From Rhodothermales bacterium (GTDB lineage: Bacteria > Bacteroidota > Rhodothermia > Rhodothermales > UBA10348): a stretch of DNA of 64,000 nt. Both the position numbers and the translations under genes were made by a program. Under the pieces are notes generated by a model, which saw only the letters and a list, made by a program, of their open reading frames with translations, was not told where the DNA came from and did not search any database. Positions 36,830-45,696 of the stretch are shown here, in pieces (within the stretch, counting starts at the first letter, position 1; each line of letters starts with the position of its first letter). Location of the stretch: contig JANQQV010000027.1 of assembly GCA_028284865.1 (NCBI GenBank), positions 1 to 64,000 on the forward strand, written 5' to 3'.

Positions 36830-37473
36830 AAGGTGATGATACCCATGATGGTCACGGCGGCTCCCAGCGGTGTGATCAGATTGTCATTCAGGGGCAAGGG
36901 AGCGGCCTCCAGCAACATGGCGACCAGTGCGGCCCCCAACACGGCCATCACCGGAATCTCAACCACCGGCCAGGGGAGCAGGCCGCTGACCAGCAGCCAG
37001 CCCATGGCCCCTCCACATACCAGAAAGGCGACGGATCCCTCCATGGTGGCATCATCCCGCGCCCAAGTGGTGCGCCCGAATGTTCGCCCCACGATGGCGG
37101 CCGCGGCATCACCAATCATGAAGACGGCGAAGGCCGCGATGGCGACGTCAACCGGAAACAGCAGGATGAGCACTGTGAAGGAGACGGTCACCCAAGTCGC
37201 ACCGTTGAATACAGCTTGCTGGTTCAGGACATCGCGCTCCCGTTCGCGCATCATGAATCCGAAGAAGCGATCGATGAAGGCGTGAGAGGCGGCATGCCTC
37301 GAACGGAGCCAGTCTGCGGTCAATGCTGTGACGCTCATGGCAACCATGACCCACAGTCCCCATGGATCCGGGATCAGGAGGTAGCCGACCGGATATCCCA
37401 ACGCCAGCAGATGGAGCAACTTGCGGTATATTTCTCCACCGAATCCCAGTTGCGCGGCTTCCTGATGTTTCAC
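36817..37473 (-). CDS. Dolichol-kinase / phosphatidate cytidylyltransferase-like membrane protein (SEC59/VTE5 family)
   Basis: A 218-residue polytopic protein with about six hydrophobic segments. Diagnostic stretches are EIYRKLLHLLALGYP at the N terminus, VFMIGDAAAAIVGRTFGRT (the CTP-binding GDxxAxxxGRxFG motif) and the C-terminal LPLNDNLITPLGAA, corresponding to the DDN motif of the family. Family members phosphorylate polyprenols, phytol or diacylglycerol with CTP. The 3-prime end overlaps the lipase gene by 13 bases. A role in isoprenoid or lipid salvage is inferred only from family. Confidence 0.85.
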   Translation of the reverse strand: MKHQEAAQLGFGGEIYRKLLHLLALGYPVGYLLIPDPWGLWVMVAMSVTALTADWLRSRHAASHAFIDRFFGFMMRERERDVLNQQAVFNGATWVTVSFTVLILLFPVDVAIAAFAVFMIGDAAAAIVGRTFGRTTWARDDATMEGSVAFLVCGGAMGWLLVSGLLPWPVVEIPVMAVLGAALVAMLLEAAPLPLNDNLITPLGAAVTIMGIITLWPS

Positions 37474-37535
37474 GAGCTGGTGTGGGATTGGTGGTGGCTA
37501 GTCGCTGGCCGGAAGCGACACATGACAGATACCGG

Positions 37536-37892
37536 ATGCTGGAGCGAATCTACACATACTGCGGGTCAAAACAGGCCGTCACGGAGGGTTTTCCTTTCGG
37601 TGAGGGCGTGCTCGTCTTCAAGGTGGCAGGGAAGATGTTCGCCTTGATTGCGATCGATGAGATTCCGATTCGGATCAATCTCAAGTGCGACCCGGAGAAA
37701 GCCATCGAACTGCGAGAGCAATATGCCTCCGTAATTCCTGGCTACCACATGAACAAGAAGCTCTGGAATACCGTCATCTGCGACGGTGAAGTGCCTGATC
37801 GAGAGCTTTTCCAGTGGGTCGATGACTCGTATGATTTGATCGTGGCCTCGCTTACGAAGAAGAAGCGGGCCGAATTCGGTCTGGGCGAATGA
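37536..37892 (+). CDS. MmcQ/YjbR family protein
   Basis: A 118-residue MmcQ/YjbR-fold protein. The sequence from MLERIYTYCGSKQAVTEGFP through VLVFKVAGKMFALIAI, IRINLKCDP and GYHMNKKLWNTVICDG to DDSYDLIVASLTKK covers the whole family pattern, including HMNKKxWNTV, which is nearly invariant. The family adopts a CyaY-like fold, is often called DNA-binding, and has no firmly established function. ATG 37536 is used; the frame continues upstream but reads across the divergent promoter region. Its stop overlaps the RluA gene start by four bases (ATGA). Confidence 0.9.
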   Translation: MLERIYTYCGSKQAVTEGFPFGEGVLVFKVAGKMFALIAIDEIPIRINLKCDPEKAIELREQYASVIPGYHMNKKLWNTVICDGEVPDRELFQWVDDSYDLIVASLTKKKRAEFGLGE

Positions 37893-38626
37893 TACCCGTT
37901 CGATACGTCGACAATCATCTGCTCGTCATCGAGAAACCCGCCGGATGGCTATCCCAGGCGGACCGGACTGGTGATATGGATGTGTTGTCCGAAATGAAGT
38001 CCTGGGTTGGCGCCTGCTTCAACAAGCCAGGAAACGTTTATCTCGGCTTGGTGCATCGGTTGGATCGTCCTGCATCAGGGTTGATGGTGTTGGCACGGAC
38101 ATCCAAAGCTGCCGCCCGACTGACCGACCAACTCAAGCACCGTACGGTTGAGAAGCAGTATCTGGCATGGGTGGAAGGAGAGGCGCCTGAGCGTGCACAG
38201 TGGGAGGATCATCTGATCAAGGAAAACGGCCACGTTCGCGTGGTGAATGCGAGCAAGCCTGGCGCCAAGAGCGCCTCGCTGGAAATGACCCGGGTCAGTT
38301 TTCACAACGGGACTTCATTGCTCTCGATCCGTCTGCATACTGGCCGTCCGCACCAAGTGCGGGTGCAGTGTGCGTCACGTGGACTACCACTCGTTGGGGA
38401 CATGCGCTACGGGGCCACTTCGGAGCTCGACGGTCGTAATCTCGCCCTTCATGCCGCGGCGTTGGCCGTGGATCACCCCACTCGGAAGACGCGAATGGGG
38501 TGGACTTCTCAGCTTCCTGACTCGTGGCCGGAAGTCATTCGAGTGGCGGCTTCGTCTTGGCTGGACGACTGGAAAACAGGGCGTGGATACCCTGACGATT
38601 TGCCGCAGTTGCCAGCTGGATCCTGA
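37889..38626 (+). CDS. RluA family pseudouridine synthase
   Basis: A 245-residue RNA pseudouridine synthase. The catalytic Asp lies in LVHRLDRPASGLMVLAR (HRLDxxxSG), preceded by LLVIEKPAGWLSQ, and SIRLHTGRPHQVRVQ and LALHAAALAVDHP complete the RluA signature. There is no S4 domain. RluA-type enzymes modify 23S rRNA or tRNA; the exact target cannot be read from the sequence. The ATG is embedded in the ATGA overlap with the MmcQ/YjbR gene, so synthesis is likely coupled. Confidence 0.93.
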   Translation: MIPVRYVDNHLLVIEKPAGWLSQADRTGDMDVLSEMKSWVGACFNKPGNVYLGLVHRLDRPASGLMVLARTSKAAARLTDQLKHRTVEKQYLAWVEGEAPERAQWEDHLIKENGHVRVVNASKPGAKSASLEMTRVSFHNGTSLLSIRLHTGRPHQVRVQCASRGLPLVGDMRYGATSELDGRNLALHAAALAVDHPTRKTRMGWTSQLPDSWPEVIRVAASSWLDDWKTGRGYPDDLPQLPAGS

Positions 38627-38781
38627 CGAAATATCGCCTCCTGATTGCCCGTTTAAGGCGCGTTCCGGGCGAAAAGCCGCAGGGCTGTGAATTGCTGTAG
38701 TGATTCCGGTGAAGGTTCTCCGAATAGCCTCCAGCTTCACATTTCCTGAAAACAGGTCGGCAATATGAGTCTGTAGATTTT

Positions 38782-38837
38782 GGTTGGAGGGTCAGTGCCC
38801 GGGACCAACTCGTGCCCGGAATCAGGTCGCTCCAACC
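38782..38837 (+). other. Long-range inverted repeat in the hemH leader
   Basis: GGTTGGAG (38782-38789) pairs with CTCCAACC (38830-38837) around a 40-nt loop that holds two copies of GTGCCCGG. The structure ends 31 nt before the hemH ATG. No known riboswitch family is recognised; it could be a structured leader, an attenuator or chance. Confidence 0.35.
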
Positions 38838-38868
38838 GAGCAATAATTCGTCAATCCCTTCTCCGACC

Positions 38869-40143
38869 ATGTCGCCACGCGATCTGGCCCGAGCATACGC
38901 CAGCGATGAACGCCTCTTCAGTGGGCGATTCTTCTCTCAGGAGCCGGTTCGTCCGGGTCCCGGAGACCGCGTGGGTGTCGTTTTGCTCGTCCCAGGTGCT
39001 CCGGAGAAGCGGGAAGATGTGTTCGGCTATCTGTACCACCGTCTCATGCTGCCACCCGGAGCCCGCTCCGGATTGCGTCTGTGGTTCCGACACCTGCAGT
39101 CACGCGTATCTGCAAGATTGCTCTCTCGCCAGGTCATCTCCGAGTACACCTCGATCGGGGGCGGATCGTCCATCATTCGCCTGAACCGAGAGCAGTGCAC
39201 CGAGCTGGGTAGTCGGCTCAAGTCCATGGGCGGATTGCCCGAGGGTGTTCGCTTCTTCACGTATCTGGCCTCTCCGTTTGGGACTCCGGACATGAAAGCC
39301 GCGGCAGAAGCGATGGAAGCTGACGGCGTCACGCATGTTGTCCTGCTGCCCATGTTTCCGCAGTACGCCACCGAAACCTCGGGTCGTGCCTTGGCTACGT
39401 GGGAAGCACTCATCAAGACGGGCCACATCGATACGCGTCCGACCGTCGCCGTTGGTTCGTTTGCCAGCCGCGAGAAGTACCTCCGTTCGCTGAATGAACG
39501 GATAGAACAGGCGCTGCAGCGATTCCCCAAGCATATCCGCAAGGACGTCGAGCTGTTGTTCGCCGCGCATGGTATTCCAGCCGGACACGACGCCAAGAAT
39601 CGTGATCCTTACTGCTGCCTCGTCCACAATACCGTGGATGCCATCATGAACATGCGGGGTCGCGACCGAGCCTTCTCAATGTCGTTCGTGCGATCGGGCA
39701 GTTGGGGAGACAAAGTGAGCACCGACCTTCAGGATCGCATCCGTCGCATGGCCCGGACGGGCACGCGAGCCGTACTCGTGGTCCCGGTGGATCACGTTAC
39801 CGAGCAGTTCGATACGGCATTCTTGCTGGATGTTCGCATGCGCGGTGTCGCTGAGCAGGCCGGTATTCCACACTATCACGTGGCTTCGGGTTTGAATTGC
39901 CACCCGCTGTTCATCGAGTGCCTGTCCGATCTGGTCCAGGAAAGCCTGCAGGGTGACAGCGCGGGTCTTGCAACCCTGAAGCCGGGTAGCCCTTCGGGTG
40001 ATGGGTCCGTGCAGGCGCAAGAGTCGATCGTTTCGCCGACGCCGACGTGCCCTCGATCCACGTGGGATATTGCTGACCAACATCAGGACGCGCGTACCGA
40101 GTCCCGGTGTCATGCGTGCCCCATGGCAGGACCCAAGCACTGA
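38869..40143 (+). CDS. hemH: Ferrochelatase (protoporphyrin/coproporphyrin type) with Cys-containing C-terminal extension
   Basis: A 424-residue enzyme that inserts Fe2+ into the porphyrin in the last steps of heme synthesis. The catalytic His (His234) lies in FAAHGIPAGHD and the conserved acidic residue (Glu312) in VDHVTEQFDTAFLLDV. THVVLLPMFPQYATETSGRAL matches the ferrochelatase PLYPQYS region. The N-terminal VGVVLLVPGAPEKREDV replaces the usual LLNLGTP and the W-[LI]-[GE]-P motif is altered (SGSWGDKVST). The C-terminal tail beyond residue ~365 contains Cys394, Cys414 and Cys417 in addition to Cys344 and Cys351. Some bacterial ferrochelatases bind a [2Fe-2S] cluster through such residues. 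ATG 38869 is preferred over one at 38812. Confidence 0.85.
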   Translation: MSPRDLARAYASDERLFSGRFFSQEPVRPGPGDRVGVVLLVPGAPEKREDVFGYLYHRLMLPPGARSGLRLWFRHLQSRVSARLLSRQVISEYTSIGGGSSIIRLNREQCTELGSRLKSMGGLPEGVRFFTYLASPFGTPDMKAAAEAMEADGVTHVVLLPMFPQYATETSGRALATWEALIKTGHIDTRPTVAVGSFASREKYLRSLNERIEQALQRFPKHIRKDVELLFAAHGIPAGHDAKNRDPYCCLVHNTVDAIMNMRGRDRAFSMSFVRSGSWGDKVSTDLQDRIRRMARTGTRAVLVVPVDHVTEQFDTAFLLDVRMRGVAEQAGIPHYHVASGLNCHPLFIECLSDLVQESLQGDSAGLATLKPGSPSGDGSVQAQESIVSPTPTCPRSTWDIADQHQDARTESRCHACPMAGPKH

Positions 40144-40181
40144 TCGGCCTTTTCAAGGGCTATCCGAACCCGACGCGCGGG

Positions 40182-40889
40182 TCAGGTAGCTGACGAAATT
40201 CCCTCGTCCGAGAACCACGCGTTCAGCTCTTCCAGCGTCTTCGCATCCGTTTCCTCGTCACGCTTGATCTCTCCGTGTTGCAGGAGGGTAATGCGCCCGC
40301 AGACCTCCGTTACGTGACCCAGGTCATGACTGGAGATGATCATGCTACGGCCCGGATCAGCTGCCATCTCGACCAAGAGCTGCTTGAGCCGGATTTGCGA
40401 TGGGGGATCGAGGTTGGCGAAGGGCTCATCAAGCACGACGAACTCGGGCTGCACGAATAGCGCCGCCAGAATGCCCACTTTTTTTGCATTTCCGGTCGAT
40501 AGATCGCGAATCAGGCGCTTGCGGTCGATGCGAGACAAGGGCAGGAATGACTCGAAAGGCTCCAGCCCTGCAGCGATTTCCCGCTTTGACATGCCGAATG
40601 TCGTTCCGACGAATTCCAGGTATTCGGGAATCGTGAGGTATTCGATCAGGAAGGAGCGGTCCAGGAAAGAGCCGGTGCGCGCCCGCCAGCCAGCGTCCTG
40701 CTGCACGTTGCGGCCATCCATGCGCACGTTTCCGTGATCCGCCTTTAGCAGATCAAGCAGGATGCGCAAGAACGTCGTCTTGCCTGCCCCATTGCTGCCC
40801 ACGAGACCGACGACTTCGCCGTCCTCCAGCAGCCATGCCGGTACGTCCAGCGCCTTCTTGGCGCCGAATTTCTTGACAACCTTGTTCAT
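40182..40889 (-). CDS. ABC exporter ATP-binding protein (partner of a DUF5687 permease)
   Basis: An approximately 235-residue ATPase with Walker A GSNGAGKTT, a signature read as LSTGNAKKVG instead of LSGGQ, Walker B FVVLDEPFANLD and the switch His in IISSHDLGHVTEVC. The LSxGN signature is common in ATPases of the CcmA/drug and lantibiotic-export class. The ATG at 40889 lies one base after the stop of the permease gene; the frame is also open to 40928 (overlapping the permease by 38 bases) and the longer form would restore a more typical first strand (VRVEMNKVVKKFG). Together the two genes make a complete exporter of unknown cargo. Confidence 0.88.
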   Translation of the reverse strand: MNKVVKKFGAKKALDVPAWLLEDGEVVGLVGSNGAGKTTFLRILLDLLKADHGNVRMDGRNVQQDAGWRARTGSFLDRSFLIEYLTIPEYLEFVGTTFGMSKREIAAGLEPFESFLPLSRIDRKRLIRDLSTGNAKKVGILAALFVQPEFVVLDEPFANLDPPSQIRLKQLLVEMAADPGRSMIISSHDLGHVTEVCGRITLLQHGEIKRDEETDAKTLEELNAWFSDEGISSAT

Positions 40890-40890
40890 T

Positions 40891-42393
40891 TCAACCCGCA
40901 CGTCCTGCAAACCCCTCCAGCATGGCATGTTTTCTGGACTTCAGTCCATTGGCAAAATAGCGCGTCCAGAGCCCGGTAAACAGCACGCCGAGCAATCCGA
41001 CGGTAGCGAGTATGGTCAATCCCAGTCTCGGCGAGCTACTCATTACCTGCAAGAACAGAACGGGGGGCAGGGCGGTCGGAATGAACCACAGCCAGTGCCG
41101 GGCCGAAAAACCCTCGTAGTTGAAGAATCCACCGCTGCGCCCGATGTCCACCCGTTGTCGATTACGGGTCGCCAGCTCCATCACCAGCACCGTCGTGATG
41201 CCCGCGTTGTAGAACAGGAAGGCAAAGTGGAGGGCTACTAGATCCGGTCGCAGCCAGATGAACAGGGGGAGCGACATCACAAACAGCCCAAGACACGAGA
41301 GCTGCAGGACGATCACTTTGGCGCGCACCAGCGACGGGAAGGCCACATTTCGAGAGACATAGGCCTGGTAGTGCGTTGAGTCCCAGCCAAACATCAGCTG
41401 GCCGTAATTGAGCGCAAAACCTCCTGACGCGAACAGGCCCAGCAAGGCCGAAAAGGCGACGCCACCCAGCGCTTGGCCCGAACTGAGCATAAAGACCAGA
41501 TACAGGGTCGAGAAGAGGAGCGACACAAAGAGGTAGTGCCTCGGCCTCCGGTTTCGCCACATCAACAGTAATTCGATGCGAACCAGTTGTCCCAGCAAGC
41601 CCCATTCTTCCGGCACTTCGAAAGACCGGACGCGGGCCTGGGCCGACTGGCCGCCATCTGACCCACGCAGTGAACGAGCCAGGCTGATGGTCGAGGCCGT
41701 GATGGCGAACGCAGTGAAAGCGATCAGCAGCAGCAGTCCTGTGGCTTCTCCCGAAAGAATGCGGGAGAACAGGAACGAGGAGAGGCGCTGTTGCAATCCG
41801 ATGCCCGCTGCCTCGTCCACAAAGGCAGTGGCAATGAACAGCGACATCCAGATGTAGAACAGTCCAGCGCGCTGGCGCAGGACTCCTCGCAGCAGAAGAT
41901 TGGCAAAGTGGGAGGCCAGGATCAGCAGCATGATGGCTCCGATCCACATGAGATGCCCCATCATCGATCCCTCTGCCACCACATACCGCCACCAGAACGG
42001 GACGAAGAATAGCAGGGGATAGAAGTTGTGGATCGAAAGCAGGGAAGCGGCCTGAAAGAACGCCACCAGACTACCCCGCCGGATGGGCAGATGCAGATAC
42101 GGGACGATTTTCATCCGTGGGGTCTTCTGAAAGAGGAAACGGATGAAAAACAGGCTGATGAAGGCCGCCAGCAGGGATTGGTTGACGATTTCCACCGGCG
42201 TTTGCTCAGGCCAGAGCTCGGCTGAGAACCGGTCGAAGAAGAGTCCAAGCGTCAGCAGGATGAAAGCCGAATAGACCATCATCACTCCGATGACGATGCG
42301 CATGAACCATCCCTGCTGGGATTTCATCTGGCGCAGCGACACGCGGACCTGGTTTCGGGCCAGGAGAGGGTATGTCCGTTGGGGGGACAGCAT
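40891..42393 (-). CDS. ABC transporter permease, DUF5687 family
   Basis: A 500-residue polytopic membrane protein with about 12 hydrophobic segments. The N terminus ARNQVRVSLRQMKSQQGWF followed by FFDRFSAELWPEQTPVEIVNQ and RIVPYLHLPIRRGSLV-type sequence matches the DUF5687 family, which is largely confined to Bacteroidota and its relatives and always pairs with an ABC ATPase. The ATPase gene follows directly after the stop, one base on. Transport direction is inferred to be export from the ATPase class. Confidence 0.85.
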   Translation of the reverse strand: MLSPQRTYPLLARNQVRVSLRQMKSQQGWFMRIVIGVMMVYSAFILLTLGLFFDRFSAELWPEQTPVEIVNQSLLAAFISLFFIRFLFQKTPRMKIVPYLHLPIRRGSLVAFFQAASLLSIHNFYPLLFFVPFWWRYVVAEGSMMGHLMWIGAIMLLILASHFANLLLRGVLRQRAGLFYIWMSLFIATAFVDEAAGIGLQQRLSSFLFSRILSGEATGLLLLIAFTAFAITASTISLARSLRGSDGGQSAQARVRSFEVPEEWGLLGQLVRIELLLMWRNRRPRHYLFVSLLFSTLYLVFMLSSGQALGGVAFSALLGLFASGGFALNYGQLMFGWDSTHYQAYVSRNVAFPSLVRAKVIVLQLSCLGLFVMSLPLFIWLRPDLVALHFAFLFYNAGITTVLVMELATRNRQRVDIGRSGGFFNYEGFSARHWLWFIPTALPPVLFLQVMSSSPRLGLTILATVGLLGVLFTGLWTRYFANGLKSRKHAMLEGFAGRAG

Positions 42394-42473
42394 GGCTGCT
42401 GATCAATGAGGGGAACGTCCTCATTGTTTCGTCCAAACCGGGTATCAGGTTAAGGTAGACCCCTCAGGTAGAC

Positions 42474-44603
42474 TCAGACGAATTCGAAGTCGATTTCCCG
42501 ATTCTCGACACTTGCCGACACGATGAGCACGCGTACTTCGTCTCCAGGCCGATATCGGCGACCGGAGCGGCGACCAACCAGGCTGAATGTGCCTTCGTCG
42601 TACTCGTAGTAATCGCCATCCATGTCTCGGACGTGGACCATGCCTTCCACCAGCAATTCGGTGAGTTCCACGTAGACCCCGAATCGGGAAACGCCGGAAA
42701 TTACGCCTTTGTGCTCCTCGCCCAGGTGATCGAGAATGTACTCCACTTTCTTGAGTTGGATCGATTCACGTTCGGCCTCGGTAGCGACCTGTTCGCGTTC
42801 GGAACAGTGCTTCGCCAGCGCGCCCAGCTCATCCGTGGGCATGCGACGCTCTCCGTCCAGTTGCTGTTTGATCAGGCGATGGACAATCAGGTCGGGATAG
42901 CGTCGAATGGGGCTGGTGAAGTGGGCGTAGTGTTCGGAAGCCAACCCGTAGTGTCCCGCATTGCTGGTGTCGTATCGGGCGCGCGACATACTCCGTAGGG
43001 CAGCCTCCTCGATTACGGCTGCCTCCGGCCGGCCCGCAACGGATCGCAGCAGCTGGTTGAGCGCTCGTGGAGTCACGTGTCCGTTCTCGTGGGGCAGCTC
43101 GTGGCCAAATGCGCGCACGTATTCGGACAGGTTGGTGATTCGATCGGCATCCGGCGGATCATGGACGCGGAAGACGAAAGGCTGCCCTTCTCCATAGCGC
43201 TCGGCAATCAGCCGATTGGCCAGCAGCATGTATTCCTCGATGAGCCGATGGGCGTCCCGTCGCTCACGTGGGACAATGCGAACAGGCCGGCCCGAGTCGT
43301 CCAGCTCGACGCGGACCTCCTGGATATCGAAGTCGATGGAGCCGTGTTTGAAACGGGCCTCGCGCATCGTTTTGGCCATGTCATTCAGCGTGGCCAGCGT
43401 AGCGGACAGCTCGTGATCGGGCTTCAGTCCTAGGATGAGATCCTGGGCCTGTTCATAGGTCAGTCGGTGAGCGGAGCGAATCACGCTTTCGACAACCCGA
43501 AAACCGACTACCTGCACTTCCTGATCGAGCTCTACGACGCAAGAGAACGTCAGGCGCTCCACATTCGGATTCAGCGAGCAAATCGTGTTTGAAAGATGCT
43601 CGGGGAGCATCGGAATGACCCGATCGACCAAATAGACGCTGGTCGCGCGCTCCACGGCGCTCCGGTCCAGTTCCGTGTCAGTAGCCACATAGTGACTGAC
43701 ATCGGCAATGTGGATGCCTACTTCTAGATTGCCATTGGGCAACTCCTTCAGGTGCAGGGCGTCATCGAAGTCCTTGGCATCCACCGGGTCAATGGTGAAC
43801 ACGGTTTCCCCGCGAAAGTCCTCCCGGCGCTTGAACTCGCTTTCGGGAATCTGCTCTTGGATCTGCTCGGCTTCGGCCAGGACCTCAGGTCGGAAATCGA
43901 CATCGACGCCGATGCTCATGGCCAACGCGATCGTCTGGATTTCCGGGTCATCTGATGAACCAATGACGCTGAGGATGCGACCCCGGGGCGCACCACCGCG
44001 ATGCTCGAAGGCATCGATCGAGACCTGCACCTTGTCGCCCGAGCGGGCTTCGCCTACCGTATCCAGGTCTACGAAGATGTCGTGGGTCAAACGCCGATCG
44101 TCAGGTGTCACGACGGCAAAAGAGCCCGAGTGCTCGAAGGTCCCCACCGCCGTCTTGCGTCCCCGTTCGATAACCTGGAGGATTTCAGCTTCCCTTCGTT
44201 CATCTCCGGGTTTGCGTGCAGCCAGACCGATCCGCACCAGGTCGCCATCCAGGGCCGTGTCCATTCTTCGGGCCCGCACGAAAAAGTCCTCGGCGATACC
44301 CTCGACGCGCACGAACCCGTACCCCTTCGGGTGGACCATGAGGCGTCCTTCGAGTCGCTGTCCTTTCGGGCGAAGTCCGAACTGGTTGCCCTTGATGCGG
44401 CGAATGTGCCCCTCCGACTCCAATTCCTCCAGCAAGGCCCTGCAGAGACGGTAGTCCTCGTTGTCCCGATAGCCGAGCTTGTTGGCGACTTCTTTCGGGC
44501 GAAAGGTGCGCTTGCCGTTGTTGCGGAACAGCCCCAGGATTTCTTCCCGGATTTCGAGTGCCCGTTTGGCGTTGGGTGAGCCGGATGATTGGTCGTCTGA
44601 CAT
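42474..44603 (-). CDS. rnr: Ribonuclease R (RNB-domain exoribonuclease)
   Basis: A 709-residue 3-to-5 processive exoribonuclease. The order is an N-terminal winged-helix region (REEILGLFRNNGKRTFRPKEVANKLG), two cold-shock/OB segments (RLMVHPKGYGFVRVEG and following), the RNB catalytic domain and a C-terminal S1 domain (GVISGVSRFGVYVEL). Catalytic metal-binding residues are in TIDPVDAKDFDDALHL (DxxxxxDxDD). Length and the presence of the HTH favour RNase R over RNase II. The start at 44603 (MSDDQSSGSPNAKR) is preferred over 44678. It degrades structured RNAs in the cytoplasm. The racemase gene lies upstream on the same strand. Confidence 0.95.
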   Translation of the reverse strand: MSDDQSSGSPNAKRALEIREEILGLFRNNGKRTFRPKEVANKLGYRDNEDYRLCRALLEELESEGHIRRIKGNQFGLRPKGQRLEGRLMVHPKGYGFVRVEGIAEDFFVRARRMDTALDGDLVRIGLAARKPGDERREAEILQVIERGRKTAVGTFEHSGSFAVVTPDDRRLTHDIFVDLDTVGEARSGDKVQVSIDAFEHRGGAPRGRILSVIGSSDDPEIQTIALAMSIGVDVDFRPEVLAEAEQIQEQIPESEFKRREDFRGETVFTIDPVDAKDFDDALHLKELPNGNLEVGIHIADVSHYVATDTELDRSAVERATSVYLVDRVIPMLPEHLSNTICSLNPNVERLTFSCVVELDQEVQVVGFRVVESVIRSAHRLTYEQAQDLILGLKPDHELSATLATLNDMAKTMREARFKHGSIDFDIQEVRVELDDSGRPVRIVPRERRDAHRLIEEYMLLANRLIAERYGEGQPFVFRVHDPPDADRITNLSEYVRAFGHELPHENGHVTPRALNQLLRSVAGRPEAAVIEEAALRSMSRARYDTSNAGHYGLASEHYAHFTSPIRRYPDLIVHRLIKQQLDGERRMPTDELGALAKHCSEREQVATEAERESIQLKKVEYILDHLGEEHKGVISGVSRFGVYVELTELLVEGMVHVRDMDGDYYEYDEGTFSLVGRRSGRRYRPGDEVRVLIVSASVENREIDFEFV

Positions 44604-44729
44604 GCGTTTAGCAGCGGAGTGGAGCAAGTGGAATGCGTTCGATTCGAACGGCGCCGGCTCGGGCATGATTCCGCACAACGCTGTTGAAGCGCAGTAGCCG
44701 GGCGCCTGCTCGACGCGACACGCGAGGCT

Positions 44730-45494
44730 TCAACCCAGTCGGTCGGGGGCGACGGCACGAATCAATGATCGCGTCAGCATACTGGCCGGATCGATCAAGG
44801 GGATACCGTTCCATTCAGGCTCCGGGACAGCCAGCGGTAATTCCGTGCATCCGAGAATGACAGCTTCTGCGCCGCGATCGATCAACTCGCGAGTTGCCGA
44901 GAGGACTTCTTGGCGAGCGGTCTCGGTAACCGGATTGGAAAACGCCTTGATGCCTGTATTGGGACTGTAAATGGCGTTCGAGAGGCGGTTCGTATCAGAT
45001 GGGGAGAAGGTCTCGAATCCGTGTTCGTCAAGGACGTGGTGATAGAGCCCACTGGAAAGCGTGCCGTGGGTGCCTAGAATGCCCACTTTCCTGATCTCTG
45101 GCAACTGTCGAGCGATTCCGAGGACGGTTTCTTCGATCAGGTGGAATATTCGGAGGCCGGCGCCGGCGGACTCGAGCTGCGACCTTACCCGATCGAATAT
45201 GGCCGGTGTGTGCGCGGTGTTGCAGGCCATCGCAGCTACGCCGGCGCCGGCCCGTTCCAGCGTCAGTAATCCCTCTGCGATGACGGGCGCCGGGTCTGGC
45301 AAGGACGGATCGGCCAACCAGCCGGTGCGATCCGGCACTTGGGGCCAGCTGAGCAGGATGACAGGCAAGTGATCCTGATCCTTCACGGCCCTGGTCTGGG
45401 CGGTGATCTTGTCCACCAAGTCGATTCCTGCTTGCGGGCCCATGCCTCCCAGGATTCCGATCGTGACCGGTGCGTTGGCTGTTGGGTCAGACAT
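44730..45494 (-). CDS. Aspartate/glutamate racemase family protein (YgeA-like)
   Basis: A 254-residue cofactor-independent amino-acid racemase. The N-terminal motif TIGILGGMGPQAGIDLVDKI and the two catalytic cysteines, in MACNTAHTPA and ILGCTELPLAV, follow the aspartate racemase pattern. GILGTHGTLSSGLYHHVL is also typical. Such enzymes produce D-amino acids for the cell wall or signalling; broad-specificity YgeA-like activity is possible. Start ATG 45494 (MSDPTANAPVTIGIL). It precedes RNase R by about 126 bp on the same strand. Confidence 0.92.
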   Translation of the reverse strand: MSDPTANAPVTIGILGGMGPQAGIDLVDKITAQTRAVKDQDHLPVILLSWPQVPDRTGWLADPSLPDPAPVIAEGLLTLERAGAGVAAMACNTAHTPAIFDRVRSQLESAGAGLRIFHLIEETVLGIARQLPEIRKVGILGTHGTLSSGLYHHVLDEHGFETFSPSDTNRLSNAIYSPNTGIKAFSNPVTETARQEVLSATRELIDRGAEAVILGCTELPLAVPEPEWNGIPLIDPASMLTRSLIRAVAPDRLG

Positions 45495-45696
45495 GGGTTG
45501 ATGCGGCGATGACTTGAGGGATGAAGGCTCGCGAACAGCTTCTTGAAGCTGCGTTGGGGACTGCGTGAGCTTCTTGAGAGGCTGCTTGAGCTGCTGCCTG
45601 AGAAGCCGGGCGTGATACTATATTCGCCCTCGTTGTTTGAATAGACAACTTGAACAGACAAACCCGCTATCCGCAAAGACCAACGTCTTTCCTGCC

